Assembly (NCBI GenBank): GCA_016787895.1
Contig: JAEUTN010000005.1
Span: 150,811-214,810 of the forward strand
From: Bacteroidia bacterium
GTDB lineage: Bacteria > Bacteroidota > Bacteroidia > B-17B0 > Aurantibacillaceae
Length of the DNA stretch: 64,000 bases
Direction of reading: 5' to 3'
Shown here: piece by piece, positions 43,708-52,775 of the stretch
Layout of the letters: each line of letters opens with the position of its first letter
How positions within the stretch are numbered: position 1 is the first letter of the stretch
The notes under the pieces: generated by a model
Seen by the model: only the letters and a program-made list of their open reading frames with translations
What the model was told of the DNA's origin: nothing
Database searches by the model: none
Position numbers and translations under genes: made by a program

Positions 43708-44163
43708 ATGATTAGAACCATTCTGAGTGTGATTGTCTTTTCCGCATTATTGTATGCATGCAACAACAAATGCCGCAGCCTGCAAAGTGATGCCGGAGGG
43801 GCTATAGTTGAAATGTACAATATGGGGGAATGTCAGATTTATAGCCGCATCGACAGTAATATCCGGATTTCGCATGATACTCAGTGGAGCAATTTTCAGG
43901 CTAAACATTTTCAGTTTTGCAATAAAGCCGCACTCAAAGGCATTGACTTCAACAAGCATGATTTACTAGGATTAAAAGTAAATGTCTCAGCCTGCAATGT
44001 AGCCATGCATCGCCGACTCGATATTGACACTGCTGCGAAAACATACACTTACTCGGTAAGGGCAGAACTTTGCCAGGGCTGTGGGACCCAGCTTGAAAGC
44101 ATGAATTTTGCCCTGGTTCCCAAATTGCCCGCGGGTTATACTTTACTCTTCAAAAAACTATAG
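43708..44163 (+). CDS. Small Cys-rich lipoprotein, unknown function
   Basis: 151 residues, not recognised. A signal peptide with lipobox (LLYAC) leads to a beta-rich domain with several cysteines; a C-terminal CQGCG motif and paired cysteines at CNNKC and GECQ suggest disulfides. It ends four bases before the M20 peptidase ATG, so the two are probably co-expressed. Confidence 0.7.
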   Translation: MIRTILSVIVFSALLYACNNKCRSLQSDAGGAIVEMYNMGECQIYSRIDSNIRISHDTQWSNFQAKHFQFCNKAALKGIDFNKHDLLGLKVNVSACNVAMHRRLDIDTAAKTYTYSVRAELCQGCGTQLESMNFALVPKLPAGYTLLFKKL

Positions 44164-44167
44164 CATC

Positions 44168-45625
44168 ATGCGCCGGCTACTCAGGCTGACATTGATTGCA
44201 ATCGGGTTGATTTTTTGCACCACTCTTTTTATTGCCCTTTCACGCAAATCATCGCAGAAACCGGTGCAATGGCTGGGAACAGCAGTTGCAGATACCGCTG
44301 CTTTCCTTCGTTTAGCCGAATCCCTGCAATTCCGCACGGAAAGTCAGGATGGCACCGGATCCAATTATAAGAGAGACTCGGCAATGCAGCTTTTGCACGA
44401 ATGGCTCAGGGACAAATACCCCTTAATCCATTCCCGTGCGATGGTTCATTATTTCGGAAAGGGGTCTGTACTTTTTACCCTTCATGGGAAGAACCCAAAA
44501 CTGCAGCCCTGTATGTTTTCCGCCCATCTGGATGTTGTGCCGGTACTGCCCAAAGAAGCACTGATGTGGCGTTTCCGTCCATACGACGGTATTATTCACA
44601 AAGATACCCTCTGGGGCCGGGGAAGTCAGGATGATAAATTTTCTGTATTGGCTATCCTGGAAGCTGTAGAATCCATGCTGAAATCAGACCGGCTGCCACA
44701 ACATACAATTCTGCTCGCCTTCGGTCATGATGAAGAAACCGGAGGCCATGAAGGGGCGGCTGAAATCGCAAAATGGCTTGAAAAACAGAACATACAACCG
44801 GCATTTATCTCCGATGAAGGATTGGGGCTTACCCAGGGTATCGTTCCCGGAATACAAAAGCCGGTAGCCCTCATTGGCATTTCTGAGAAGGGCTTTTTGA
44901 GCCTCCGCCTTGAGATTCGCACCGGAGGCGGACATAGCAGTATGCCCAAAGCCAACAATGCCTGCAAACGACTCACTCAGGCTCTGAACCGGATAGAAAA
45001 TTACAGGTTCCCTGCAAGACTGGACGGACCCATGCACGGTTTTTTTCAAAATGCAGCCCCGGAGATGTCTGGACTCTACCGATATATCTTTTCCAATCTC
45101 TGGCTCACTTCTCCCCTGGTCAAATGGCAATTGTCACAAAACGAAAAAACCGATGCCAGCATTCGCACAAGTCATGTCACAACCATGTTGTTTGCCGGAG
45201 ACAAGGAAAATGTGGTCCCTGCAATGGCCTGGGCCGTAGTCAACTTCCGCATTCTGCCCGGAGATTCCATTCATGGTATCATGCACAAAATAAACACGCT
45301 GATCAACGATACGGCCATCCATATCTCCATTTACAATGACCACAATGAGGCTGCCCCTGTTTCACCACACGATGGTTGGGCCTGGGACTGCATGGAAACA
45401 GCGATTAAACAAACCTATCAGGACGCAGTGGTGCTTCCCGGACTCATGATTGGTGGAACTGATTCAAAAAATTATACCAGAATCTGTAAGAACATTTACC
45501 GGTTTGCTCCACTCCGTATTCAGGGCAACAGTACAGACGGAATCCATGGCATCAACGAACGGCTGCCGATGACGGAATATGCAGAAGCCATTGCTTTTTA
45601 CCGCAACTTCATCTCGCAGTTGTAA
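44168..45625 (+). CDS. M20 family metallopeptidase (carboxypeptidase S-like)
   Basis: 485 residues from the ATG at 44168, with an N-terminal membrane/signal segment (LTLIAIGLIFCTTLFIAL). Dizinc M20 motifs are SAHLDVVPV, GRGSQDDK and GHDEETGGHEGA, with the dimerisation insert in the middle and a final HGINERLP containing the last metal ligand. The best fit is PM20D1/carboxypeptidase S-like enzymes that hydrolyse peptides or N-acyl amino acids. It runs convergently into the next gene with a nine-base gap. Confidence 0.92.
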   Translation: MRRLLRLTLIAIGLIFCTTLFIALSRKSSQKPVQWLGTAVADTAAFLRLAESLQFRTESQDGTGSNYKRDSAMQLLHEWLRDKYPLIHSRAMVHYFGKGSVLFTLHGKNPKLQPCMFSAHLDVVPVLPKEALMWRFRPYDGIIHKDTLWGRGSQDDKFSVLAILEAVESMLKSDRLPQHTILLAFGHDEETGGHEGAAEIAKWLEKQNIQPAFISDEGLGLTQGIVPGIQKPVALIGISEKGFLSLRLEIRTGGGHSSMPKANNACKRLTQALNRIENYRFPARLDGPMHGFFQNAAPEMSGLYRYIFSNLWLTSPLVKWQLSQNEKTDASIRTSHVTTMLFAGDKENVVPAMAWAVVNFRILPGDSIHGIMHKINTLINDTAIHISIYNDHNEAAPVSPHDGWAWDCMETAIKQTYQDAVVLPGLMIGGTDSKNYTRICKNIYRFAPLRIQGNSTDGIHGINERLPMTEYAEAIAFYRNFISQL

Positions 45626-45634
45626 GCGCCTGTC

Positions 45635-46255
45635 TTACTTTCTCAGCGTTTTCACATATTCGGCAAGGGCAGCAATCTGTGACTCTGCCAATTGTTTGCC
45701 GTATCCGGGCATGCCTTTGGCATTGCCTTTAGAAATCACCTTTCGTATATCTTCATCGGCAAGCTGGCTGGTGCTCAGGTCTTTGGCTCCTGCAATGCCT
45801 GCCTTTCCATCTGCACCATGGCAGGCGCCACAATTGGCAGACTGGTATATGGCTGGTCCGGCAACAGCATCCCTGGCAGTATCAGCCACCACAGGCCGGC
45901 GTTTATTGGCTTCGGCAAGTCCGTAAGTGCCCAGCAAAAGAATCATACTTACAGCGGCCAGTAACTTATTGCGCCGTTTGTAAGCAACTACCGCCAGCGG
46001 AATATTCATAAAGACCATGGCAATTTTGATATAAAGGAGTGTCGTGTGACTGGATTCTGGTATGCTTGTAAAACGCCAGATGCCGGTAATCAAAAAAGAT
46101 GCACTGATCACCATCTCGAGAATACGCATCGGCTTCTTTTGAAAGAAAGAATCGAGATAGGCCACACCAAACAGGCCGGCCAGTTTAAACAGATAAATGG
46201 TTACAAACAGAATAGCTGACCATTTGTGCAGGGTAAGTACCAAAACAGGATCCAT
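45635..46255 (-). CDS. SirB-like membrane protein fused to cytochrome c
   Basis: 206 residues from MDPVLVLTLHKWSAILFV. Four membrane helices of the SirB type come first (about 1-120), then a mono-haem cytochrome c domain with NCGACHGADGK (CXXCH) and GMPGYG around the Met ligand. It is probably an inner-membrane electron carrier facing the periplasm. It is monocistronic and located between the M20 gene and the tRNA-Pro promoter. Confidence 0.85.
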   Translation of the reverse strand: MDPVLVLTLHKWSAILFVTIYLFKLAGLFGVAYLDSFFQKKPMRILEMVISASFLITGIWRFTSIPESSHTTLLYIKIAMVFMNIPLAVVAYKRRNKLLAAVSMILLLGTYGLAEANKRRPVVADTARDAVAGPAIYQSANCGACHGADGKAGIAGAKDLSTSQLADEDIRKVISKGNAKGMPGYGKQLAESQIAALAEYVKTLRK

Positions 46256-46365
46256 AGCCTGCAAATTACGGCATTCCGGAGCATTGCTGCTAATGAGAAT
46301 AGCAAGGGTTCAAAATTCAACCGCACCTTTTTTCGGTCATTCGCACTATGTGTCCACCTTTTCAT

Positions 46366-46373
46366 TACCTTTG
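46366..46373 (+). promoter_or_regulatory. TAnnTTTG promoter of tRNA-Pro
   Basis: TACCTTTG matches the consensus exactly, 75 bases upstream of the mature tRNA. Confidence 0.6.
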
Positions 46374-46448
46374 CACCCGCGTTTAGGTCGACCCGAGCCC
46401 ATGCCGGCGGCAGAAAGTGCCGCGAGCTACCGGAAATCACAAATCAAT

Positions 46449-46522
46449 CGGGATGTAGCGCAGCCCGGTAGCGCACTTGCATGGGGTGCAAGGGGTCGTG
46501 AGTTCGAATCTCGCCATCCCGA
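46449..46522 (+). tRNA. tRNA-Pro (GGG)
   Basis: A 74-base gene. Acceptor CGGGATG pairs with CATCCCG, D arm GCGCAGCCCGGTAGCGC, anticodon stem CTTGC/GCAAG with loop ATGGGGT (anticodon GGG), and T arm GAGTTCGAATCTC. CCA is not encoded. The AT-rich metal-efflux block begins several hundred bases downstream. Confidence 0.94.
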
Positions 46523-46533
46523 CTCAATCAGGA

Positions 46534-46565
46534 CAAGGCTTTCAGACATCTGGAAGCCTTGTTTA
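46534..46565 (+). terminator. Terminator downstream of tRNA-Pro
   Basis: CAAGGCTT pairs with AAGCCTTG, extended inward by CAGA/TCTG to a near-continuous 13-bp stem, followed by TTTATTT. Confidence 0.8.
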
Positions 46566-46639
46566 TTTAAAGCCAGTTCAAACATGGTTCAAACAATGTT
46601 GAGTCTTAGCAGAAACTATTGAAGTCCCATATTTTTCGC

Positions 46640-46647
46640 TATATTTG
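46640..46647 (+). promoter_or_regulatory. TAnnTTTG element directly before the DUF6660 gene
   Basis: TATATTTG is an exact match, ending five bases before the ATG at 46653, again predicting a nearly leaderless message. Confidence 0.5.
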
Positions 46648-46652
46648 CCACG

Positions 46653-46970
46653 ATGAAATTCTTCGCTGTCCTGTTCAGTCTGTACTTCATGGCGCTTGTT
46701 TTTGCGCCCTGTGCGGATCATGCAGGTTGTGACAATACCCAAAAGGTAGAAAGCACAGCAGGGAACCAACAGGATGCGGACAGCCATGCAAGTGATAATT
46801 GTTCCCCATTCTGTATCTGTTCATGCTGCGGCAGCATTTGCGCGTTGTATCACCATCGCATTGTTTTGTCCGCCTATCTCGCGCCATCCGGTTTTGAATG
46901 TACCATTCAGAAACCTCTCTACATTCAAGATGCCTGCATTTCAATCTGGCATCCACCTAAAATAGGTTAA
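46653..46970 (+). CDS. DUF6660 family Cys/His-rich small exported protein
   Basis: 105 residues with a signal peptide. HASDNCSPFCICSCCGSICALYHHRI is a dense Cys cluster characteristic of DUF6660 proteins, which occur before heavy-metal RND pumps and TonB receptors in Bacteroidota. Metal binding is likely; the function is not established. Base composition here still resembles the surrounding chromosome, not the AT-rich block that follows. Confidence 0.75.
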   Translation: MKFFAVLFSLYFMALVFAPCADHAGCDNTQKVESTAGNQQDADSHASDNCSPFCICSCCGSICALYHHRIVLSAYLAPSGFECTIQKPLYIQDACISIWHPPKIG

Positions 46971-46990
46971 TACTTTCTATCCTGATTTTT

Positions 46991-47018
46991 CACGCATAGC
47001 CCCATGCCGCTATGTGTG
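46991..47018 (+). terminator. Hairpin between DUF6660 and CzcA genes
   Basis: CACGCATAGC pairs with GCTATGTGTG (one G-T wobble) across eight bases, followed by ATTTTG. It may be a weak terminator or an RNA-level control site; it lies at the boundary of the AT-rich block. Confidence 0.5.
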
Positions 47019-47071
47019 ATTTTGCGTTATGTATCTCCAAGTGCATGGGAAACAAACCATACAAAGAAAAC

Positions 47072-50000
47072 ATGTTAGACAAGATCATTGCTTTTAGCAT
47101 TAAAAATAAATTCATCGTCCTATTGATGACGATTGCACTGATAATTTGGGGAGTATGGAGTGCCTCCAAACTTCCCATTGATGCAGTTCCAGATATAACA
47201 AATAATCAAGTTCAAATAATAACTGTATGTCCAACTCTTGCAGGACAAGAGGTGGAACAGTTGGTAACTTACCCAATAGAACAAAGCATTGCCAACCTTC
47301 CCGACTTAGAAGAGTTGCGGAGTATTTCCCGTTTCGGGCTTTCTGTAATTACCGTTGTGTTTGACGACAAAGTGGACATCTACTTTGCCAGACAGCTAAT
47401 TAATGAACGGTTAAAAGAAGCTGAAAGTAAAATCCCAAAAGGCGCTGGCACACCCGAATTAGCACCTGTTAGCACAGGTTTGGGCGAAGTGTATCAATAC
47501 ATTATTCACCCAAAAAAGGGCAGCGAAAGCAAATACACAGCTATGGATTTGCGGACTATGCAAGACTGGATTGTAGCTCGACAACTGTATGGCACAGGAG
47601 GAATTGCGGAAATAAACAGCTTTGGCGGACAACTCAAACAATATGAAGTTGCCGTAAATCCCGATCGCTTAATTGCAATGGGAATAACCATTCCCGAAAT
47701 TTTTACCGCATTAGAAAAGAACAACGAAAACACAGGTGGCGCATACATTGACAAAAAGCCAAACGCCTATTTCATTCGTGGTGTGGGTTTGATAGGTTCG
47801 TTTGACGACATCAAAAACATTGTTGTGAAAACAAATCCAAACGGCATTCCCTTACTAATTAAGGATGTTGCCGAAGTTTATTTAGGTAGTGCTGTCCGCT
47901 ACGGTGCTATGACTTACAATGGTGAAGTAGATGCAGTTGGTGGAGTAGTAATGATGTTGAAAGGTGCAAATAGTGCCGATGTAGTTAGCCGAATAAAAGA
48001 TAAAATGGCAAACATTCAAAAGTCATTACCAAAAGATGTAGTTATAGAACCATATCTTGACAGAACCGATTTAGTAAACCGAGCCATCAGTACAGTAGAA
48101 AAAAACTTAATTGAAGGTGCTTTAATTGTAATCTTCGTTTTAGTGCTTTTTCTCGGAAACCTTCGTGCAGGGTTGATTGTAGCTTCTGCTATCCCTTTAT
48201 CCATGCTGTTTGCATTGGGCCTGATGAATGTGTTTGGTGTAAGTGCAAACCTTATGAGTTTGGGAGCAATTGACTTTGGTTTGATTGTGGATGGTGCTGT
48301 AATTATTGTAGAAGCCACCTTGCATCATTTAGGTATGCGAAAAGCAATCGGCAAACTTACACAACAGGAAATGGATGATGAGGTTTTTCATTCCGCTTCT
48401 AAAATCCGGAGCAGTGCGGCATTTGGGGAAATCATTATCCTGATAGTTTATATTCCTATTCTCACTCTTATTGGTATTGAAGGCAAAATGTTCCGCCCAA
48501 TGGCTCAAACCGTTGGTTTCGCCATTTTTGGAGCATTGATTTTATCACTTACCTATATTCCAATGATGTGTGCAGCGTTTTTACCCAAAACCATTTCACA
48601 CAAACAAACTTTTAGCGATAGAATGATGAATTTCCTTCAACGGGTCTATTCTCCACTTTTAGAAAAAGCAATTCGTTTCAATAAGGTAATTGTAGGTATA
48701 ACCGTTGCCGTTTTTGTGATTTCTGTTTTTCTGTTTTCAAAAATGGGCGGAGAATTTATTCCAACATTAGCAGAAGGCGATTTTGCTTTTCATTGCATCC
48801 TTCCGCAAGGCACATCACTTTCGCAAAGTTTGGAAACTTCTATGCAAGCATCAAGGCTAATCAAAGAATTTGATGAAGTAAAAATGGTTGTAGGCAAAAC
48901 AGGAGCAGCCGAAGTGCCAACCGACCCCATGCCACCAGAAGCAACAGATATGATGATTATATTAAAATCACCTGATGTATGGAAACGTGACATTTCCTAC
49001 GATGAACTAGCAGAGGAAATGGAAGAAAAATTAAATACAATTCCTGGGGTTTTCTTTGAGAAAAACCAACCCATACAAATGCGGTTTAATGAACTAATGA
49101 CAGGCATTCGCCAAGATGTTGCCGTTAAAGTTTTCGGTGAAAACATGGACACACTATTAAGTTATGCCAATAAAGTGAATTCAGTTGTGCAAAGTGTGAA
49201 CGGTGCAACCGAACCAAGTGTTGAAAGAGTAGCGGGACTTCCACAAATAGTAATCAAATACAACCGTTCGCAAATTGCCAATTATGGTTTGAACATCGAG
49301 GATATTAACCACATTGTAAGCACAGCCTTTGCGGGTGGAGGTGCAGGTGTTGTATATGAAAACGAACGCAAATTTGAATTGGTGGTTAGGCTTGACAGCA
49401 CCCACCGAAACAACATTGAAGATGTGAGCCATTTGTATATCCCAACTGCCAATGGAACACAAATTCCATTATCGCAAGTAGCAGAAATAAAAATGGAATT
49501 GGGTCCTGCACAAATCAGCCGAGAAGATGGTAAACGAAGAATTGTAATCGGCTTCAATATAAAGGGTAGAGATGTAGAAAGTGTTGTAAAAGATATCCAA
49601 AAACAACTCAATGAAAAAGTAAAACTCCCCGAAGGATATTATTACACTTATGGAGGTACATTTGAAAATTTGCAAGCAGCAAGTAAACGCCTAATGATTG
49701 CTTTGCCTGTGGCTTTAGCTCTCATTTTTATGCTACTCTATTTTACATTCAATTCTGTAAAACAAGCAACCCTAATTTATACAGCAATTCCAATGAGTGC
49801 AATAGGTGGCGTATTTGCTTTACTCATTCGTGATATGCCTTTCAGCATTTCGGCAGGTATTGGTTTTATAGCATTGTTTGGTGTAGCAGTATTAAATGGA
49901 ATTGTGCTGATTGGAACTTTCAACCAATTGGAAAAAGATGGAATAACCGACATCATCCAACGAATAAAAGAAGGAACTAAAATCCGTTTGCGACCCGTGT

Positions 50001-51433
50001 TAATGACAGCCACCGTAGCTTCTTTGGGTTTTTTGCCAATGGCACTTTCTCACAGTGCAGGGGCAGAAGTTCAAAAACCTTTGGCAACCGTTGTAATTGG
50101 TGGATTGATTACTGCAACATTCTTAACGCTGTTTGTTTTGCCATTACTGTATGTTTTGTTTTCTAAAATCGAAAAAGCAAAAAAGAGTATTTCTACAACA
50201 GCTATTTTAGTTTTTGCCCTGCTTTCAATCAATACTATCAATGCCCAAACGCCAACAACAAAAACAATCTCTGTTGAAGATGCAATCAGCACCGCATTGA
50301 AAAACAATTTAGAAATCCAATCACAACAACTCAATGTGCAATCTTCCACCACATTGAAAAAATCGGTGTTTGAATTGCCTAAAACAAATGTCAACTTCCA
50401 ATTCGGGCAATACAACAGCATCAATCAGGACAAGGCGTTTCAGGTTACACAAAGTATTCCCTTCCCTACTTATTACACCGCAAAATCAGGTTTGTATAAA
50501 GCTGAATTGCAAAGTAGTGAGTTGCAGCAGCAAGCCACCGCCAACGAAATAAAAGCACAGGTGCAATACTGGTTTTATCAGTTGTGGTATTTACAAACAT
50601 CAAAAAAGCAACTGCAATCTTTAGACAGTTTGTATAACGATTTTGTGAGTGCAGCAGCGTTGCGATACAAAACAGGCGAAACCAATTTGTTAGAGAAAAC
50701 CACAGCCGAAACCAAGCGGGGACAGCTTTCTCTTTTGCTTAAACAAAACGAAACAGATTCTGCAACGGCTTATAATTCGCTGAAAACGTTGATGAATACA
50801 AGCGAAGATTTTACAATAACCGTAAATGTAAATTGGAAACCGCTTATTTTAAGCAGTTCGTTTGACACAACACTCATTGCAAATAATCCATCGCTTAAAG
50901 TGTTGTATCAGCAAGCAATTATTGCAGAGAAAAACAAAAAATTAGAAACTGCATCTGCCTTGCCTGATTTTAATTTGGGTTATTTCAACCAGTCTTTAAT
51001 CGGAACTCAAACTATCAACGGAGCAGATGTAAATTTTGACGGTAGCAAACGATTTCAAGGTTTTAATGTTGGCATCACTATTCCCCTCACGTTTTTCAGC
51101 AATGCTTCAAAAGTAAAATCACTTGACCACAAACAACAGGCATTACAAAAAGAAGCCGATAACGGAAAACTGATTTTACAAAACCAACTGCAAAATGCTT
51201 TTCAGCAATACAACCAAAATTTGTTGCAATACAATTACTACAAATTAACCGCCTTGCCCAATGCGGAAATAATTATCAGCACCGCAAAAGTGGGCTTCAA
51301 AAGTGGCAACATTGGTTACATTGAATACTTACAAGCCCTGCAAACCGCTACCGATGTGCAGTTAAGTTATCTGCAATCGGTTAATCAAATCAACCAATCC
51401 ATTATCAACATCAATTTCTTAATCAACAAATAA
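47072..51433 (+). CDS. CzcA/CusA-type RND metal efflux pump fused to a TolC-like outer-membrane factor
   Basis: 1453 residues from MLDKIIAFSIKNKF. Residues 1 to about 1035 are a complete heavy-metal RND transporter: VPDITNNQVQI near the start, 12 membrane helices and a large duplicated periplasmic portion. The remainder is an outer-membrane efflux (TolC/CzcC) domain beginning with a signal-peptide-like segment (ILVFALLSINTINAQ, about 1042-1056). This fusion occurs in other Bacteroidota. It exports divalent or monovalent metal ions together with the CzcB adaptor 11 bases downstream. The gene is notably AT-richer than the flanks. Confidence 0.95.
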   Translation: MLDKIIAFSIKNKFIVLLMTIALIIWGVWSASKLPIDAVPDITNNQVQIITVCPTLAGQEVEQLVTYPIEQSIANLPDLEELRSISRFGLSVITVVFDDKVDIYFARQLINERLKEAESKIPKGAGTPELAPVSTGLGEVYQYIIHPKKGSESKYTAMDLRTMQDWIVARQLYGTGGIAEINSFGGQLKQYEVAVNPDRLIAMGITIPEIFTALEKNNENTGGAYIDKKPNAYFIRGVGLIGSFDDIKNIVVKTNPNGIPLLIKDVAEVYLGSAVRYGAMTYNGEVDAVGGVVMMLKGANSADVVSRIKDKMANIQKSLPKDVVIEPYLDRTDLVNRAISTVEKNLIEGALIVIFVLVLFLGNLRAGLIVASAIPLSMLFALGLMNVFGVSANLMSLGAIDFGLIVDGAVIIVEATLHHLGMRKAIGKLTQQEMDDEVFHSASKIRSSAAFGEIIILIVYIPILTLIGIEGKMFRPMAQTVGFAIFGALILSLTYIPMMCAAFLPKTISHKQTFSDRMMNFLQRVYSPLLEKAIRFNKVIVGITVAVFVISVFLFSKMGGEFIPTLAEGDFAFHCILPQGTSLSQSLETSMQASRLIKEFDEVKMVVGKTGAAEVPTDPMPPEATDMMIILKSPDVWKRDISYDELAEEMEEKLNTIPGVFFEKNQPIQMRFNELMTGIRQDVAVKVFGENMDTLLSYANKVNSVVQSVNGATEPSVERVAGLPQIVIKYNRSQIANYGLNIEDINHIVSTAFAGGGAGVVYENERKFELVVRLDSTHRNNIEDVSHLYIPTANGTQIPLSQVAEIKMELGPAQISREDGKRRIVIGFNIKGRDVESVVKDIQKQLNEKVKLPEGYYYTYGGTFENLQAASKRLMIALPVALALIFMLLYFTFNSVKQATLIYTAIPMSAIGGVFALLIRDMPFSISAGIGFIALFGVAVLNGIVLIGTFNQLEKDGITDIIQRIKEGTKIRLRPVLMTATVASLGFLPMALSHSAGAEVQKPLATVVIGGLITATFLTLFVLPLLYVLFSKIEKAKKSISTTAILVFALLSINTINAQTPTTKTISVEDAISTALKNNLEIQSQQLNVQSSTTLKKSVFELPKTNVNFQFGQYNSINQDKAFQVTQSIPFPTYYTAKSGLYKAELQSSELQQQATANEIKAQVQYWFYQLWYLQTSKKQLQSLDSLYNDFVSAAALRYKTGETNLLEKTTAETKRGQLSLLLKQNETDSATAYNSLKTLMNTSEDFTITVNVNWKPLILSSSFDTTLIANNPSLKVLYQQAIIAEKNKKLETASALPDFNLGYFNQSLIGTQTINGADVNFDGSKRFQGFNVGITIPLTFFSNASKVKSLDHKQQALQKEADNGKLILQNQLQNAFQQYNQNLLQYNYYKLTALPNAEIIISTAKVGFKSGNIGYIEYLQALQTATDVQLSYLQSVNQINQSIININFLINK

Positions 51434-51444
51434 AATTTCAAAAG

Positions 51445-52719
51445 ATGAAAAATATAATCTTCATAGCAGCCATAGCAACATCAATTGTATTTGCATCCTG
51501 CAACAGCAATAAAACTGAAACGCACGGAGAAGAAACCGAGCATCACGATGAACACGAAAACACCAATACCGCAATGCTTACAGCCGAGCAAATGAAATCT
51601 ATAAAGATTGAATTGGGCAGCATAGAGAAAAAGCAACTCACCGCTTCTCTCAAAGCCAATGGGATTTTGAAAGTGCCCAATCAAAACAAGGCAAATGCAA
51701 CAGCATCATTAGGTGGAGTAATCAAAACTATTTTGGTGCAAACAGGTAACGCAGTTCAAAAAGGACAAATCATTGCCACCATTTCAAACAATTCTTTCAT
51801 AACAATGCAGGAAGAGTTTTTAAGCGTTTCTTCAAAAGCAGAGTTAGCACAATTAGAATTTGCCCGACAAAAAGAATTGCAACAAGGCAATGCAGGAGCA
51901 TTGAAAAACTTGCAATCAGCCGATGCGGAGCTGAAAACCCTGAAGGCACGAAAAGCAAGTTTGCAAAAACAGTTAGAATTGATTGGTATAAATACAACTT
52001 CACTCACCAGTGAGAATATCCATTCCGTTGTAAATATTACAAGCCCCATAAACGGAACTATCAGCAATGTAATGGTAAACATTGGTACCTATGTAGATGC
52101 AAACAACCCCATTGCCGAAATAGTGGACAACAGCCAACTGCATCTTGATTTATATGTTTATGAAAAAGATTTGCAGAAACTTAAAGTAGGGCAAACAATA
52201 CATTTTACACTAACCAACAATCCAGGCAAAGAATACGATGCAGATGTTTACGCCATTAGCAACACCTTTGAGCAAAACACAAAAGCAGTTTCAGTTCACG
52301 CGATGGTAAAAGGAAACAAACAAGGATTGATTGACGGAATGAGCATAACGGCATTGGTAAGTTTGGAAAATGCTACCGTTGATGCAGTGCCTACCAACGC
52401 CATTGTAAACCACGAGGGGCAAGACTATATTTTTATTGTTACCGATGCTCACAAGGAAGAAGAACATCACAGCGAAACCGAAACTGCCGAACACAAACAC
52501 GATGAAAGCGGACATCAGCATAGCGAAAAAGAAGAACCCGAGCACAAGGAAGAAGGAACAACTTTTGAAAAAATTCCCGTTCGCAAAGGCACAACAGATG
52601 TAGGTTACAGCGAAATTACCTTGCTAAAAGAAATTCCTGCAAATAGTAAGGTAGTAGTGAACGGTGCGTTTTTCATTCTGGCAAAAATGACCAATCAGGG
52701 TGAAGCGCATGAACATTAA
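51445..52719 (+). CDS. Periplasmic adaptor of metal efflux RND pump (CzcB/CusB family)
   Basis: 424 residues with a lipobox (FASC). The segments are an N-terminal His-rich stretch (HGEETEHHDEHE), beta-barrel/lipoyl half (GGVIKTILVQTGNAVQKGQI), coiled-coil hairpin (about 110-180) and second lipoyl half (PINGTISNVMVNIGTYV). A long His/Glu-rich insertion (about 332-372) near the C-terminus suggests metal binding or sensing. It connects the RND pump to the TolC domain. Confidence 0.94.
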   Translation: MKNIIFIAAIATSIVFASCNSNKTETHGEETEHHDEHENTNTAMLTAEQMKSIKIELGSIEKKQLTASLKANGILKVPNQNKANATASLGGVIKTILVQTGNAVQKGQIIATISNNSFITMQEEFLSVSSKAELAQLEFARQKELQQGNAGALKNLQSADAELKTLKARKASLQKQLELIGINTTSLTSENIHSVVNITSPINGTISNVMVNIGTYVDANNPIAEIVDNSQLHLDLYVYEKDLQKLKVGQTIHFTLTNNPGKEYDADVYAISNTFEQNTKAVSVHAMVKGNKQGLIDGMSITALVSLENATVDAVPTNAIVNHEGQDYIFIVTDAHKEEEHHSETETAEHKHDESGHQHSEKEEPEHKEEGTTFEKIPVRKGTTDVGYSEITLLKEIPANSKVVVNGAFFILAKMTNQGEAHEH

Positions 52720-52721
52720 TG

Positions 52722-52735
52722 TTAGACTAGTCTAA
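52722..52735. promoter_or_regulatory. Perfect palindrome upstream of di-haem oxidoreductase
   Basis: TTAGACTAGTCTAA is a perfect 14-bp palindrome between CzcB and the next gene; a half-site-like TGTCTAAT follows at 52751-52758. Its outer TTAG/CTAA ends match those of the DtxR-type palindrome at 14385-14398. Confidence 0.5.
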
Positions 52736-52763
52736 TTTTATTTTTTTGTTTGTCTAATAATTT

Positions 52764-52771
52764 TATTTTTG
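52764..52771 (+). promoter_or_regulatory. TAnnTTTG element directly before the di-haem oxidoreductase
   Basis: TATTTTTG is an exact match, ending four bases before the ATG at 52776. Confidence 0.5.
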
Positions 52772-52775
52772 CTAA

